A DNA stretch of 64,000 nt from Changshengia sp963803165 (GTDB lineage: Bacteria > Chloroflexota > Dormibacteria > Aeolococcales > Aeolococcaceae): assembly GCA_963803165.1 (NCBI GenBank), contig CAWDLK010000002.1:1-64000 (forward strand), read 5' to 3'. The stretch's first letter is position 1; every line of letters starts with the position of its first letter. The position numbers and the translations under genes are program-made. Under the pieces are notes generated by a model, which saw nothing but the letters and a program-made list of their open reading frames with translations, did not search any database and was not told the DNA's origin. This document shows, piece by piece, positions 54,993-62,430 of this stretch.

Positions 54993-56258
54993 ATGCCACC
55001 CATCACCCGTCCGCGGGGCACCAATGACCTGATGCCCGTGGAGGCACCCCTCTGGCGCTGGATCCTGGAGACCCACGCCCGGGTGGCGGCCGGCCACGGC
55101 TACCAGCCGATCGGCACCCCCGTCTTCGAGGCCACCGAGCTCTACGAGCGCGGGACCGGGGCGGGCACCGACGTGGTGGAGAAGGAGATGTTCTCCTTCA
55201 CCGACCGCGGCGGGCGCGGGCTCACCCTCCGCCCGGAGGGGACGCCGGGGGTGCTCCGGGCGGTGCTCGCCGCCCACCTCGACCAGGAGCGCCGGCCGGT
55301 CCGGGTGCACTACGCGGGTCCGATGTTCCGCTACGCACGGCCCCAGGCCGGCCGCTACCACGAGTTCTGGCAGCTGGGCATCGAGGCGATCGGGGAGAGG
55401 TCGCCGGCCCTGGACGCCGAGGCCATCGAGGTCGCCTGGCGCTTCTACGAGGCGCTGGGCGTCACCGGTCTGAGCCTCCAGGTCAACACTCTCGGCGACC
55501 TGGACGACCGGCTCCGCTACCGGGCCGCCCTGGTCGAGTACTACACGCCGCTCCGCGACCGCCTCTGCGACGACTGCCGCCGCCGCCTCGGGGTCAACCC
55601 GCTGCGCCTGCTCGACTGCAAGCGCGACGCCGCCCTGGTGGCGGCCGCGCCCGAGATCGGCCCCTCGCTGAGCGCGGAGAGCCGGGCCTTCTTCGCTGCG
55701 GTCACCGGGTTCCTGGACGCCGCCGGCATCCCCCATCGCCTCAACCCGCGCCTGGTGCGCGGCCTCGACTACTACGCCCACACCACCTTCGAGCTCTGGC
55801 ACGAGTCCCTGCAGGGCGCGCAGAACGCCCTGGGGGGCGGGGGCCGCTACGACGGGCTGGCCGAGGTGCTGGGCTTCCCGGCCACCCCGGGGACCGGTTA
55901 CGCGCTGGGGGTCGAGCGCACCCTGGCGGTCTGCCGCGAGCAGGGGCTGGGACCGGAGGAGCGGCGCGACGAGGTCGTGGTCCTCAGCGTCGGGCCGGGG
56001 GATGCCCGGGCGGCTGCGGCGGTGGCCCGGGAGCTGCGCGGGCGGGGCGTGGGGACGGTGCTCGACGTCTCCGATCGCAAGCTCGACCGCCGGCTCGCCG
56101 GCGCCGCCCGCCGCCGGGCCCGCGCGGCCGTCCTGGTGGGGGAGGCGGAGGCCGCCCAGGGGGCGGCGACCTGGAAGGACCTGGACACCGGCCGCCAGGA
56201 GACCGCCGGCGTCGCCGAGGTCGCCGCCGCGCTCCGCCGCCTCCTCGACGGCGGATGA
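54993..56258 (+). CDS. hisS: histidyl-tRNA synthetase
   Basis: 421-aa class II synthetase. Motif 1 (RGTNDLMPVEAPLWRW), motif 2 (GPMFRYARPQAGRYHEFWQLGIEAIG), His-specific LVRGLDYYAHTTFE and motif 3 (ALGGGGRYDGLAEVLG, GYALGVERTL) are complete, with the C-terminal anticodon domain. No aspS follows, unlike many Gram-positive genomes. ATG 54993 is set by TAGACT 9 nt upstream. Confidence 0.96.
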   Translation: MPPITRPRGTNDLMPVEAPLWRWILETHARVAAGHGYQPIGTPVFEATELYERGTGAGTDVVEKEMFSFTDRGGRGLTLRPEGTPGVLRAVLAAHLDQERRPVRVHYAGPMFRYARPQAGRYHEFWQLGIEAIGERSPALDAEAIEVAWRFYEALGVTGLSLQVNTLGDLDDRLRYRAALVEYYTPLRDRLCDDCRRRLGVNPLRLLDCKRDAALVAAAPEIGPSLSAESRAFFAAVTGFLDAAGIPHRLNPRLVRGLDYYAHTTFELWHESLQGAQNALGGGGRYDGLAEVLGFPATPGTGYALGVERTLAVCREQGLGPEERRDEVVVLSVGPGDARAAAAVARELRGRGVGTVLDVSDRKLDRRLAGAARRRARAAVLVGEAEAAQGAATWKDLDTGRQETAGVAEVAAALRRLLDGG

Positions 56259-56310
56259 CCCTGCCCGGTGCGGGCGCCGATCGGGCCCGCTCGATCGGAG
56301 CCGCTGCGGG

Positions 56311-56316
56311 TACCAT
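56311..56316 (+). promoter_or_regulatory. -10 box of candidate 6S RNA
   Basis: TACCAT, about 7 nt before the first base of the long nested stem that begins at 56323. Confidence 0.4.
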
Positions 56317-56322
56317 GAGATC

Positions 56323-56497
56323 GGCCCCCCGCCGGTCGCAGCGCACTGAATGCGGCTGGACCAACAGAGAAAGCTTCGGGATCCCAACATCCGTCGCCGG
56401 CCTCCGTGCCCCTCGGACGGGGAAGGAGAAAAGCGCCGTGCGGGAACCCACCTGGTCCTCGGGCTCAGCCCAGGACAGCGCCGCCGGCGTCGGGGCC
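56323..56497 (+). ncRNA. candidate 6S RNA (rod-like structured RNA)
   Basis: The hisS-downstream gap is AT-richer than coding DNA and folds end to end. Nested helices: GGCCCC 56323-56328 with GGGGCC 56492-56497; GCCGG 56331 with CCGGC 56484; GCGC 56341 with GCGC 56478; GGCT+GGACCA 56354-56363 with TGGTCC 56453 and AGCC 56467; then a 14-nt 5' bubble; GGGATCCC 56378 with GGGAACCC 56442 (one mismatch); tip CCGTC 56391 with GACGG 56416. A single long hairpin of about 175 nt with a central bubble is the 6S RNA plan, and Bacillus bsrA also lies near hisS-aspS. The alternative is a structured mRNA leader. Confidence 0.45.
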
Positions 56498-56517
56498 TTT
56501 CGGCAGGCGGAGCGCGG

Positions 56518-56787
56518 GTGAGCCCGGGACTGCTCCTCGGGCTCCTCTTCGCCCTCATCGGCGCCCAGGTCACCCGCCTCGTCGCGCCCCGCCGGCTGGG
56601 CTACCCGATCGCCCTGCTCCTCGCCGCCGTGGGGGTGGTCGCCGGCGAGCTGGCGGCCGCGGCCCTGCACGCCGGCGGTCCGGCGCTTGGCCCCGTGCAC
56701 CCGCTCGCCGACATCCTCGGGATGGCCGTGATGGAGGTCATCGGAGTCACCTTCCGGGTGCCCGGCGCGCGCCGGGGGCGGGCATAA
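56518..56787 (+). CDS. small hypothetical membrane protein
   Basis: 89-aa protein with two or three hydrophobic helices (LLLGLLFALIGAQV, YPIALLLAAVGVVAGELAAAAL, ADILGMAVMEVIGVTF). GTG 56518 has GCGGAG 5 nt upstream. An in-frame ATG at 56350 would add 56 basic, low-complexity residues but would run through the structured RNA, so it is not preferred. Function unknown. A 16-bp perfect palindrome (CCCGGCGCGCGCCGGG, 56761-56776) lies in its last codons. Confidence 0.6.
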   Translation: MSPGLLLGLLFALIGAQVTRLVAPRRLGYPIALLLAAVGVVAGELAAAALHAGGPALGPVHPLADILGMAVMEVIGVTFRVPGARRGRA

Positions 56788-56788
56788 T
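56783..56788 (+). promoter_or_regulatory. -10 box upstream of 69-aa membrane protein
   Basis: CATAAT, 5 of 6 matches to TATAAT, at the 3' end of the preceding gene, giving a leader of about 60 nt that carries a GGAGGA ribosome site. Confidence 0.5.
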
Positions 56789-56855
56789 CGAAGTCTCAGC
56801 AACTGGCGCTCCGAACCGAGCCCGCACCGACCCGGTGCCACATGGAGGACCGGCC

Positions 56856-57065
56856 ATGCGTCTGCCCATCCCCTTCGGCCGCAAGGGTCTGATCGCGGCC
56901 GTGGCCATCGCCGCCGCGGTCGTCTTCTGGCGGGTCCGCGCCCGCCGCCAGGAGGCCGCCGACCAGCAGTGGGACGAGGATGTCCAGGGCGCCATCCAGG
57001 AGGGCGTCGCCGCCGGTCGCGCGGCGACCACCCGCGGGGCACCCGCCGGCACCCCGAGCGCGTGA
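56856..57065 (+). CDS. small single-pass membrane protein
   Basis: 69-aa protein MRLPIPFGRKGLIAAVAIAAAV... with one N-terminal membrane helix (residues 10-26), an Arg-rich stop (RVRARRQEA) and an acidic then Ala/Thr-rich tail. ATG 56856 is decided by GGAGGA 6 nt upstream. It precedes the anti-sigma gene by 37 nt and may share its transcript. No family recognised. Confidence 0.65.
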   Translation: MRLPIPFGRKGLIAAVAIAAAVVFWRVRARRQEAADQQWDEDVQGAIQEGVAAGRAATTRGAPAGTPSA

Positions 57066-57102
57066 CCCGCACCCGGGGCTCCACCTCCGACCGGAGCCGC
57101 CG

Positions 57103-57594
57103 ATGAGTTTGGATGCCGCTCCGCTCGGGTATGCGGGGGATGTGATCCCCACCACGTCCGAGCTGCGGATGCCGGCGGAGCGGCGCTACGTCCTGGCCGC
57201 CAAGCGCGCGGCCGCGGGGTTCGCGGCGGTCGCCGGGCTGGACGTCGAGGCCCTCGACGACCTGGTGATCGCCGTCTGCCAGGCATGCGAGAACGCCATC
57301 GCTCTCACCGAGCGGGTCGCCGGGCCGGGCAACGGCCAGATCCGCCTGGTGTTCACCCTCGCCGACAGCGCGCTCGAGGTCCGGGTCCGGAGCAGCCTCT
57401 CCCGGGCCGAGCTGGAGGCGGCGGCGCATCGCCAGGCGGTGGCGGCGGCCCAGGCCGCCCGCGAGGCGCAGGCTCGCGAGGCCCAGGAGATGGCGATGCA
57501 GCTCATGGGGCTCTTCGTGGACGACTTCGGCTACCGGATGGACGAGCGCACCGGCGGCCTCAGGGTGCGGCTGACCAAGTACCTGGTGCGGTGA
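57103..57594 (+). CDS. RsbW/SpoIIAB-like anti-sigma factor with degenerate ATP site
   Basis: 163-aa GHKL-fold protein. The N box is kept (LDDLVIAVCQACENAI) and the end FVDDFGYRMDERTGGLRVRLTKYL matches the SpoIIAB/RsbW C-terminus. The region that should hold the G1 box (DxGxG) and the ATP lid is instead a long Ala/Glu/Arg helix (EAAAHRQAVAAAQAAREAQ), so ATP binding and kinase activity are doubtful. ATG 57103 has GGAG 6 nt upstream. The stop overlaps the sigma gene (GTGA), the usual anti-sigma/sigma pairing. No anti-anti-sigma (RsbV) gene is adjacent. Confidence 0.8.
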   Translation: MSLDAAPLGYAGDVIPTTSELRMPAERRYVLAAKRAAAGFAAVAGLDVEALDDLVIAVCQACENAIALTERVAGPGNGQIRLVFTLADSALEVRVRSSLSRAELEAAAHRQAVAAAQAAREAQAREAQEMAMQLMGLFVDDFGYRMDERTGGLRVRLTKYLVR

Positions 57595-58409
57595 GCGCCG
57601 CCACGCGAGGCGGAGTCACGGCCACGCCGGAGCGGCGGACGATGCCGAAGCCGAGCGCGACCCCCGGCCGCGAGGAGGTCCGGCGGCTGCTCCGCGAGTA
57701 CCGGGCCAGCCGCGACCCGGTCATCCGGGAGCGGCTGGTCGAGCTCAACAGCGACCTGGTCCGCTATATCGCGCGCCGGTTCGCCAACCGCGGCGAACCG
57801 CTCGAGGACATCGAGCAGGTCGGCTTCCTCGGGCTGATCCAGGCGATCGACCGCTTCGACCCGTCCCTCGAGAACGAGTTCAGCACCTTCGCGACCCCCA
57901 CCATCATGGGCGAGATCCGGCGCCACTTCCGCGACCGCTCCTGGGCGGTCCGGGTGCCGCGGCGGCTGCAGGAGAACCTGCTCCGCGTCCACGCCGCCCA
58001 GCAGGAGCTGCAGGGGAGCCTGGGCCGGCCCGCCTCCATCGCCGAGATCGCCGAGCACCTCGGGCTCCAGCCGGACGACGTGCTGGCGGCCCTCGAGGTG
58101 AGCCCGGCGCAGCACACCGTCTCCCTCCAGACCCCGATCGGCGACGCCGAGGACGGCGGCGTCCTGGGGGAGCGCCTGGGGGGGGAGGACGAGGGCCTCG
58201 ACCGGGTCGAGATGCGCGACGTCCTGGAGCGGGCGATGGCCCATCTCAGCCCCCGCGAGCGCCGCATCATGGCCCTGCGCTTCGTCGAGCAGCTCCCCCA
58301 GACCGAGGTGGCCCGACGGCTCGGGATCTCCCAGATGCACGTCTCGCGGCTGCAGCGGGCGGCGGTGGAGCACCTCCGCCGCGATTTCGGCGGCGAGGTC
58401 CTGGTCTGA
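57591..58409 (+). CDS. SigB/SigF-family RNA polymerase sigma factor
   Basis: 272-aa group 3 sigma factor. Region 2 (NSDLVRYIARRFANRGEPLEDIEQVGFLGLIQAIDRFDP and FSTFATPTIMGEIRRHFRDRSW) has the typical SigF/B region 2.4; region 3 (RPASIAEIAEHLGLQPDDV) and the region 4 HTH (LPQTEVARRLGISQMHVSRLQ) are complete. GTG 57591 overlaps the anti-sigma stop; ATG 57642 is an alternative. It likely drives a stress or developmental regulon and is held by the upstream RsbW-like protein. Confidence 0.9.
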   Translation: MSAATRGGVTATPERRTMPKPSATPGREEVRRLLREYRASRDPVIRERLVELNSDLVRYIARRFANRGEPLEDIEQVGFLGLIQAIDRFDPSLENEFSTFATPTIMGEIRRHFRDRSWAVRVPRRLQENLLRVHAAQQELQGSLGRPASIAEIAEHLGLQPDDVLAALEVSPAQHTVSLQTPIGDAEDGGVLGERLGGEDEGLDRVEMRDVLERAMAHLSPRERRIMALRFVEQLPQTEVARRLGISQMHVSRLQRAAVEHLRRDFGGEVLV

Positions 58410-58441
58410 CCGCCGTCCAGGGCGACCGTCCCGGCGTCCGA

Positions 58442-58447
58442 TACAAT
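58442..58447 (+). promoter_or_regulatory. -10 box of alaS
   Basis: TACAAT, about 95 nt before the alaS TTG. The leader is pyrimidine/GC-rich and shows no T-box sequence. Confidence 0.45.
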
Positions 58448-58542
58448 CAACCGGCTCTGCACCTCTGACCAAGGGCGCCGCCGCACTCCACCGTGCCGCC
58501 CCGCCGCCGCCAGGTGCCTCACCCTCCACTGGTCGCCCCCCC

Positions 58543-61161
58543 TTGCTCAGCCACGAGATCCGGGAGCGCTTCCTCGGCTTCTTCGAGGAGCGCGGGCATC
58601 ACGTCCTCCCCAACGCCTCGCTGATCCCGCGCGACGACCCGTCGCTGCTCTTCACCGTGGCCGGGATGGTCCCGCTCAAGCCCTACATCAGCGGCGAGCG
58701 CACCCCGCCCCGCCCCCGGCTCACCTCCTGCCAGCGGTGCTTCCGGGGCTCGGGCCTGACCACCGACGACATCTCCTCGGTGGGCGACTGCACCCACCAC
58801 ACCTTCTTCGAGATGCTCGGCAACTGGTCGATCGGCGACTACTTCAAGGAGGGGGCCATCGACCTCGCCTGGGAGCTGCTCACCCGGGTCTTCGGGCTGG
58901 ACCCCGAGCTGCTCTGGCCCTCGATCTACCCGGAGGACGCCAACTCCCTCGCCATCTGGACCAAACGCGTCGGCGTCCCCGACCACCGCGTGGCCCGCCT
59001 GGAGGACAACTGGTGGCAGGCCGGGCCGACCGGGCCCTGCGGCTACGACAGTGAGATCTACTTCGACTGCGGGGCCCCGTGCTCGTGCGGCCGCTCCGAC
59101 TGCACTCCCCAGGACGGCTGCGGCGGTGATCGCTGGACCGAGATCTGGAACCTGGTCTTCATGGAGTTCGACCAGGCTCAGGACGGCAGCCGCAGCCGGC
59201 TCCCCCAGAGGACCGTCGACACCGGCATGGGCCTGGAGCGGATGGCCGCGGTGCTCCAGGGCGTGCGCTGCAACTACGAGACCGATCTCTTCACGCCCAT
59301 CGTCGCCGGGCTGGAGCGGCGCGCGACGGCCGGGGACGACCCGGAGGCCCGGGCGCGCTCCCTGCGGGTCCTCGCCGACCACGCCCGGGGGGCCACCTTC
59401 CTGATCGCGGAGGGCGTCCTCCCCGGCAACGCGGGCCGCGGCTACGTACTCCGCCGGGTCATCCGCCGGGCCGCCTTCCACGCCCGCCGGGTGGGGCTGC
59501 GCGGTGGCCTCGCCGGGGCGGTGGGGGACGTGGTGGCGACGCTCGCAGCCGCCTATCCCGAGCTGGCCCAGCACCGGGGCCTCGCCGAGGCCACCCTCGG
59601 GGGCGAGGAGGAGGTCTTCGCCCGCACCATCGAGGCCGGGAGCGAGCGGCTGGAGGCGCTGCTCCGCGCCGGGGCCGCGGCGATCTCGGGGGAGGACGCG
59701 TTTCGCCTCTACGATACCTTCGGGCTTCCGGTGGAGTTAACCGTCGAGATGGCAGGCGAACGCGGGGTCTCGGTGGACCGCGCCGGCTTCGATGCGGCCC
59801 TGCGCGCTCAGCGCGAGCGCAGCCGCGTCCCGGGGACCTCGCGGGGCTGGAGCGCGCCCGCGAAGGGCTCCGCCCCCGCCGAGGTCACCCTCCTCACCGA
59901 CTTCGTCGGCTACGAGACGACCACCGCGGAGGCCACCGTCCTGCGCATCGGGACCGGGGAGGAGAGCGTTGCCCTCGGGGTGGGGGAGGAGGCCGCCGTC
60001 TTCCTCGACCTCTCCCCCTTCTACGCCGAGGCGGGCGGGCAGGTCGGGGACGCGGGCCGGCTCACCTGGGACGGGGGCCAGGCCGCCGTCGCCGGCTGCG
60101 TCGTGCTCGCCGAGGGCCCGGTCCAGGGTCGGGCCCACCAAGTCCGCGTCCTCGAGGGCAGCCTGCGGCGGGACCAGCGGGTGATCGCGGAGGTCGACCC
60201 GGAGCGGCGGGCGGCCACCGCGCGGCACCACAGCGCCACCCACCTGCTCCACCGGGCCCTGCGCGAGACCCTCGGCGAGGGCGTCGTCCAGCGCGGCTCC
60301 TTCGTCGGGCCCGACCACGCCACCTTCGACTTCAGCTTCCCGCGCGGCCTCGACGCCGCGGAGCTCCTCGCCGTGGAGCGGCGGCTCAACCGGGCCGTCC
60401 GCGACAACCTCCTCCGCGAGGTCCGCGAGATGCCGGTGGCCGAGGCGCGCGCCTCCGGGGCGATGGCCCTCTTCGGCGAGAAGTACGGGGAGCTGGTTCG
60501 GGTGGTGAGCTTCGGGGGCTGGTCCCGTGAGCTCTGCGGCGGCACCCACGTCGAGCGGAGCGGTGATGTCGGGGCGGCGCTGATCGTCTCCGAGACCTCG
60601 ATCGGCCAGGGGACCCGGCGCATCGAGCTGCTGGCCGGCGACGCGGCGGTGCGGCGCTGGGAGGAGACGGAGGCCCTGCTGGACGACGCGGCCCGGAGCC
60701 TCAGGGCCCGGCACGAGGAGGTCCCGGAGCGCGTCGCCCGGCTCCTCGAGCAGAATCGTGAGCTGCAGCGCCGGCCCCGCGATGCCGCCGGCGGGGCGGT
60801 GGCGGCCGCCCTCGCCGCCGTCGAGGTGGGGCCGGTGGGGGCCGTGACCGTGGCCATCTCCGACGACCCCGCCCTGAGCGGGGACGACGCCGCCCGGCTG
60901 GTGGACCGGCTCTTCGCCGAGCGCCTCGGCGGCGACGGCGTCGCCGCCGTCTTCGGCAGCACCACCGTCTGCGTCAAGGCGGGCGCGGCCGCCCTCGCCG
61001 CCGGGGTCGACGCCGGCCGGCTGGTGCGGGCCGCGGCCGAGGCCTCCGGGGGCCGCGGGGGAGGCCAGCCCGGGTTCGCCCGCGGGGGGCTCGGAGAGCC
61101 GGGGCGGCGAGCCGAGGCGGTGGCCGCCCTGCGCGCCGCGCTGGAGGACGGCAGGCGGTGA
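58543..61161 (+). CDS. alaS: alanyl-tRNA synthetase
   Basis: 872-aa class II synthetase. Motif 1 FTVAGMVPLKPYISGE, motif 2 TSCQRCFRGSGLTTDDISSVG and HHTFFEMLGNWSIGDYFKEGAI, motif 3 GMGLERMAAVLQG. The editing domain has HHSATHLLHRAL and CGGTHV zinc ligands, followed by the C-Ala/DHHA1 region. A Cys-rich insert (CGAPCSCGRSDC, near residue 175) may bind an extra zinc. The TTG start gives the family N-terminus; no ribosome site is evident. The next gene overlaps by 4 nt. Confidence 0.95.
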   Translation: MLSHEIRERFLGFFEERGHHVLPNASLIPRDDPSLLFTVAGMVPLKPYISGERTPPRPRLTSCQRCFRGSGLTTDDISSVGDCTHHTFFEMLGNWSIGDYFKEGAIDLAWELLTRVFGLDPELLWPSIYPEDANSLAIWTKRVGVPDHRVARLEDNWWQAGPTGPCGYDSEIYFDCGAPCSCGRSDCTPQDGCGGDRWTEIWNLVFMEFDQAQDGSRSRLPQRTVDTGMGLERMAAVLQGVRCNYETDLFTPIVAGLERRATAGDDPEARARSLRVLADHARGATFLIAEGVLPGNAGRGYVLRRVIRRAAFHARRVGLRGGLAGAVGDVVATLAAAYPELAQHRGLAEATLGGEEEVFARTIEAGSERLEALLRAGAAAISGEDAFRLYDTFGLPVELTVEMAGERGVSVDRAGFDAALRAQRERSRVPGTSRGWSAPAKGSAPAEVTLLTDFVGYETTTAEATVLRIGTGEESVALGVGEEAAVFLDLSPFYAEAGGQVGDAGRLTWDGGQAAVAGCVVLAEGPVQGRAHQVRVLEGSLRRDQRVIAEVDPERRAATARHHSATHLLHRALRETLGEGVVQRGSFVGPDHATFDFSFPRGLDAAELLAVERRLNRAVRDNLLREVREMPVAEARASGAMALFGEKYGELVRVVSFGGWSRELCGGTHVERSGDVGAALIVSETSIGQGTRRIELLAGDAAVRRWEETEALLDDAARSLRARHEEVPERVARLLEQNRELQRRPRDAAGGAVAAALAAVEVGPVGAVTVAISDDPALSGDDAARLVDRLFAERLGGDGVAAVFGSTTVCVKAGAAALAAGVDAGRLVRAAAEASGGRGGGQPGFARGGLGEPGRRAEAVAALRAALEDGRR

Positions 61162-62420
61162 TCGGGCGCAAGAAGTTTGCCCTGCTGCGGCGGCGCGGCG
61201 AGTTCCACAGCCACTACACGGTGCTCGACATCGGCACCGAGTTCGTCAAGGCGCTGGTGGTCAAGCGCGAGGCCGGCGAGGGGATCGTCATCGGCGTCGG
61301 CAAGATCCGCCAGTCGCTCTCCGACATGCAGGCGGGGGCCGTCGCCGACATCCAGGGGGTCATCGACAACTGCGACCGCGCCCTCACCGAGGCCGAGGAC
61401 ATGTGCGGCGCCATCCCCGGGCAGGTGGTGATGGGCATCGCCGGCGAGCAGGTGCGCGGCTTCAGCACCACCATGACCATGCCCCGGGCCCAGCCCCAGT
61501 CGCGGATCACCCAGACCGACATCGCCACCGCCCTCCAGGCGGTGCAGCGGCGCGCCCTCAAGGAGGCGGTGCGGCAGATGTCGAGCGAGCTGGGGGTGGC
61601 CGAGGTCAACGTCAAGCTGGTCCACAGCAGCATCAGCTCGGTCCACATCGACGGCTACGCGGTCACCAACCCGCTCGACTTCCAGGGTCAGGTGCTGGAG
61701 ATCTCGGTCTTCAACACCTTCGCCCCGCTGACCCACATCGGGGCGCTCCAGACCATCGCCCAGGAGCTGGACCTGGAGCTGGTGGCGACCGTCGCCGAGC
61801 CCTACGCGCTGACCCGCGGCTGCGCCAGCGAGGAGGTGTACGAGTTCGGAGGCGTCTACGTCGACGTGGGCGGGGGCACCACCGACATCGCGGTGGTCCG
61901 CCGGGGGATCGAGGCGATCCGGATGTTCGCCCTCGGGGGGCGCTCCTTCACCCGCCGGATCGCCAACGAGCTGGGCATGAGCCTGGAGGAGGCGGAGCGC
62001 TTCAAGCTCGCCCACGCCGAGGGCCGCCTCCCCGCCGAGCAGGATGCCGCGGCGAGGATCACCGTCGAGCCCACCGCCGAGGTGCTGGCCCAGGGGGTGG
62101 CGCTCACCCTCGAGGAGCTCTCCGGCAGGGAGCCGCTGCCCCCCGCGCTCTACCTGGGCGGCGGCGGCGCCTCCCTCCCCGAGGTGGGCCAGCAGCTCCG
62201 CGCCCTGGACTGGACGGAGATGGGGATGGAGCGCCAGCCTCTGATCAAGGTGCTGGGCCCGGCCGACGTCCAGGGCATCCACGACTCCACCGGCCTCCTG
62301 GTCGGCAGCCAGGATGTCACCCCGATGGGGCTTGCGTATCATGCGGTGTCCCTGGAAGATGACGCGGACGAGCCCCTGGGTGGCCTGATGCGGCGCGTCA
62401 TGAAGGCGATGAAGGTGTGA
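61158..62420 (+). CDS. FtsA/PilM-like actin-fold protein
   Basis: 420-aa ATPase of the FtsA/PilM branch. Phosphate-1 motif YTVLDIGTEFVKALVVK, an SHS2-type subdomain (VVMGIAGEQVRGFSTTM), phosphate-2 motif GVYVDVGGGTTDIAVV and adenosine motif ALYLGGGGASLPEV are visible. The C-terminus PLGGLMRRVMKAMKV is an amphipathic basic helix like the membrane anchor of FtsA. GTG 61158 overlaps the alaS stop. The next gene, 10 nt on, encodes a single-pass membrane protein, so it probably polymerises or assembles under the membrane with that partner. No ftsZ, ftsQ or pilN/pilO lies in the window. Confidence 0.82.
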   Translation: MIGRKKFALLRRRGEFHSHYTVLDIGTEFVKALVVKREAGEGIVIGVGKIRQSLSDMQAGAVADIQGVIDNCDRALTEAEDMCGAIPGQVVMGIAGEQVRGFSTTMTMPRAQPQSRITQTDIATALQAVQRRALKEAVRQMSSELGVAEVNVKLVHSSISSVHIDGYAVTNPLDFQGQVLEISVFNTFAPLTHIGALQTIAQELDLELVATVAEPYALTRGCASEEVYEFGGVYVDVGGGTTDIAVVRRGIEAIRMFALGGRSFTRRIANELGMSLEEAERFKLAHAEGRLPAEQDAAARITVEPTAEVLAQGVALTLEELSGREPLPPALYLGGGGASLPEVGQQLRALDWTEMGMERQPLIKVLGPADVQGIHDSTGLLVGSQDVTPMGLAYHAVSLEDDADEPLGGLMRRVMKAMKV

Positions 62421-62430
62421 GGCCCGCGGA

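Noticed and set aside
56350..56517. N-terminal extension of the 89-aa membrane protein from ATG 56350
   Set aside because: A better ribosome site precedes GTG 56518, the extension is basic and low-complexity, and the DNA forms a long nested stem more like an RNA gene.
56761..56776. 16-bp palindrome CCCGGCGCGCGCCGGG as a terminator
   Set aside because: It lies inside codons, has no unpaired loop and no T tract, and is expected by chance at times in such GC-rich DNA.
58448..58542. T-box or other riboswitch in the alaS leader; also considered upstream of hisS
   Set aside because: No T-box sequence or anticodon-like specifier loop is seen, and hisS appears leaderless, leaving no room for one.
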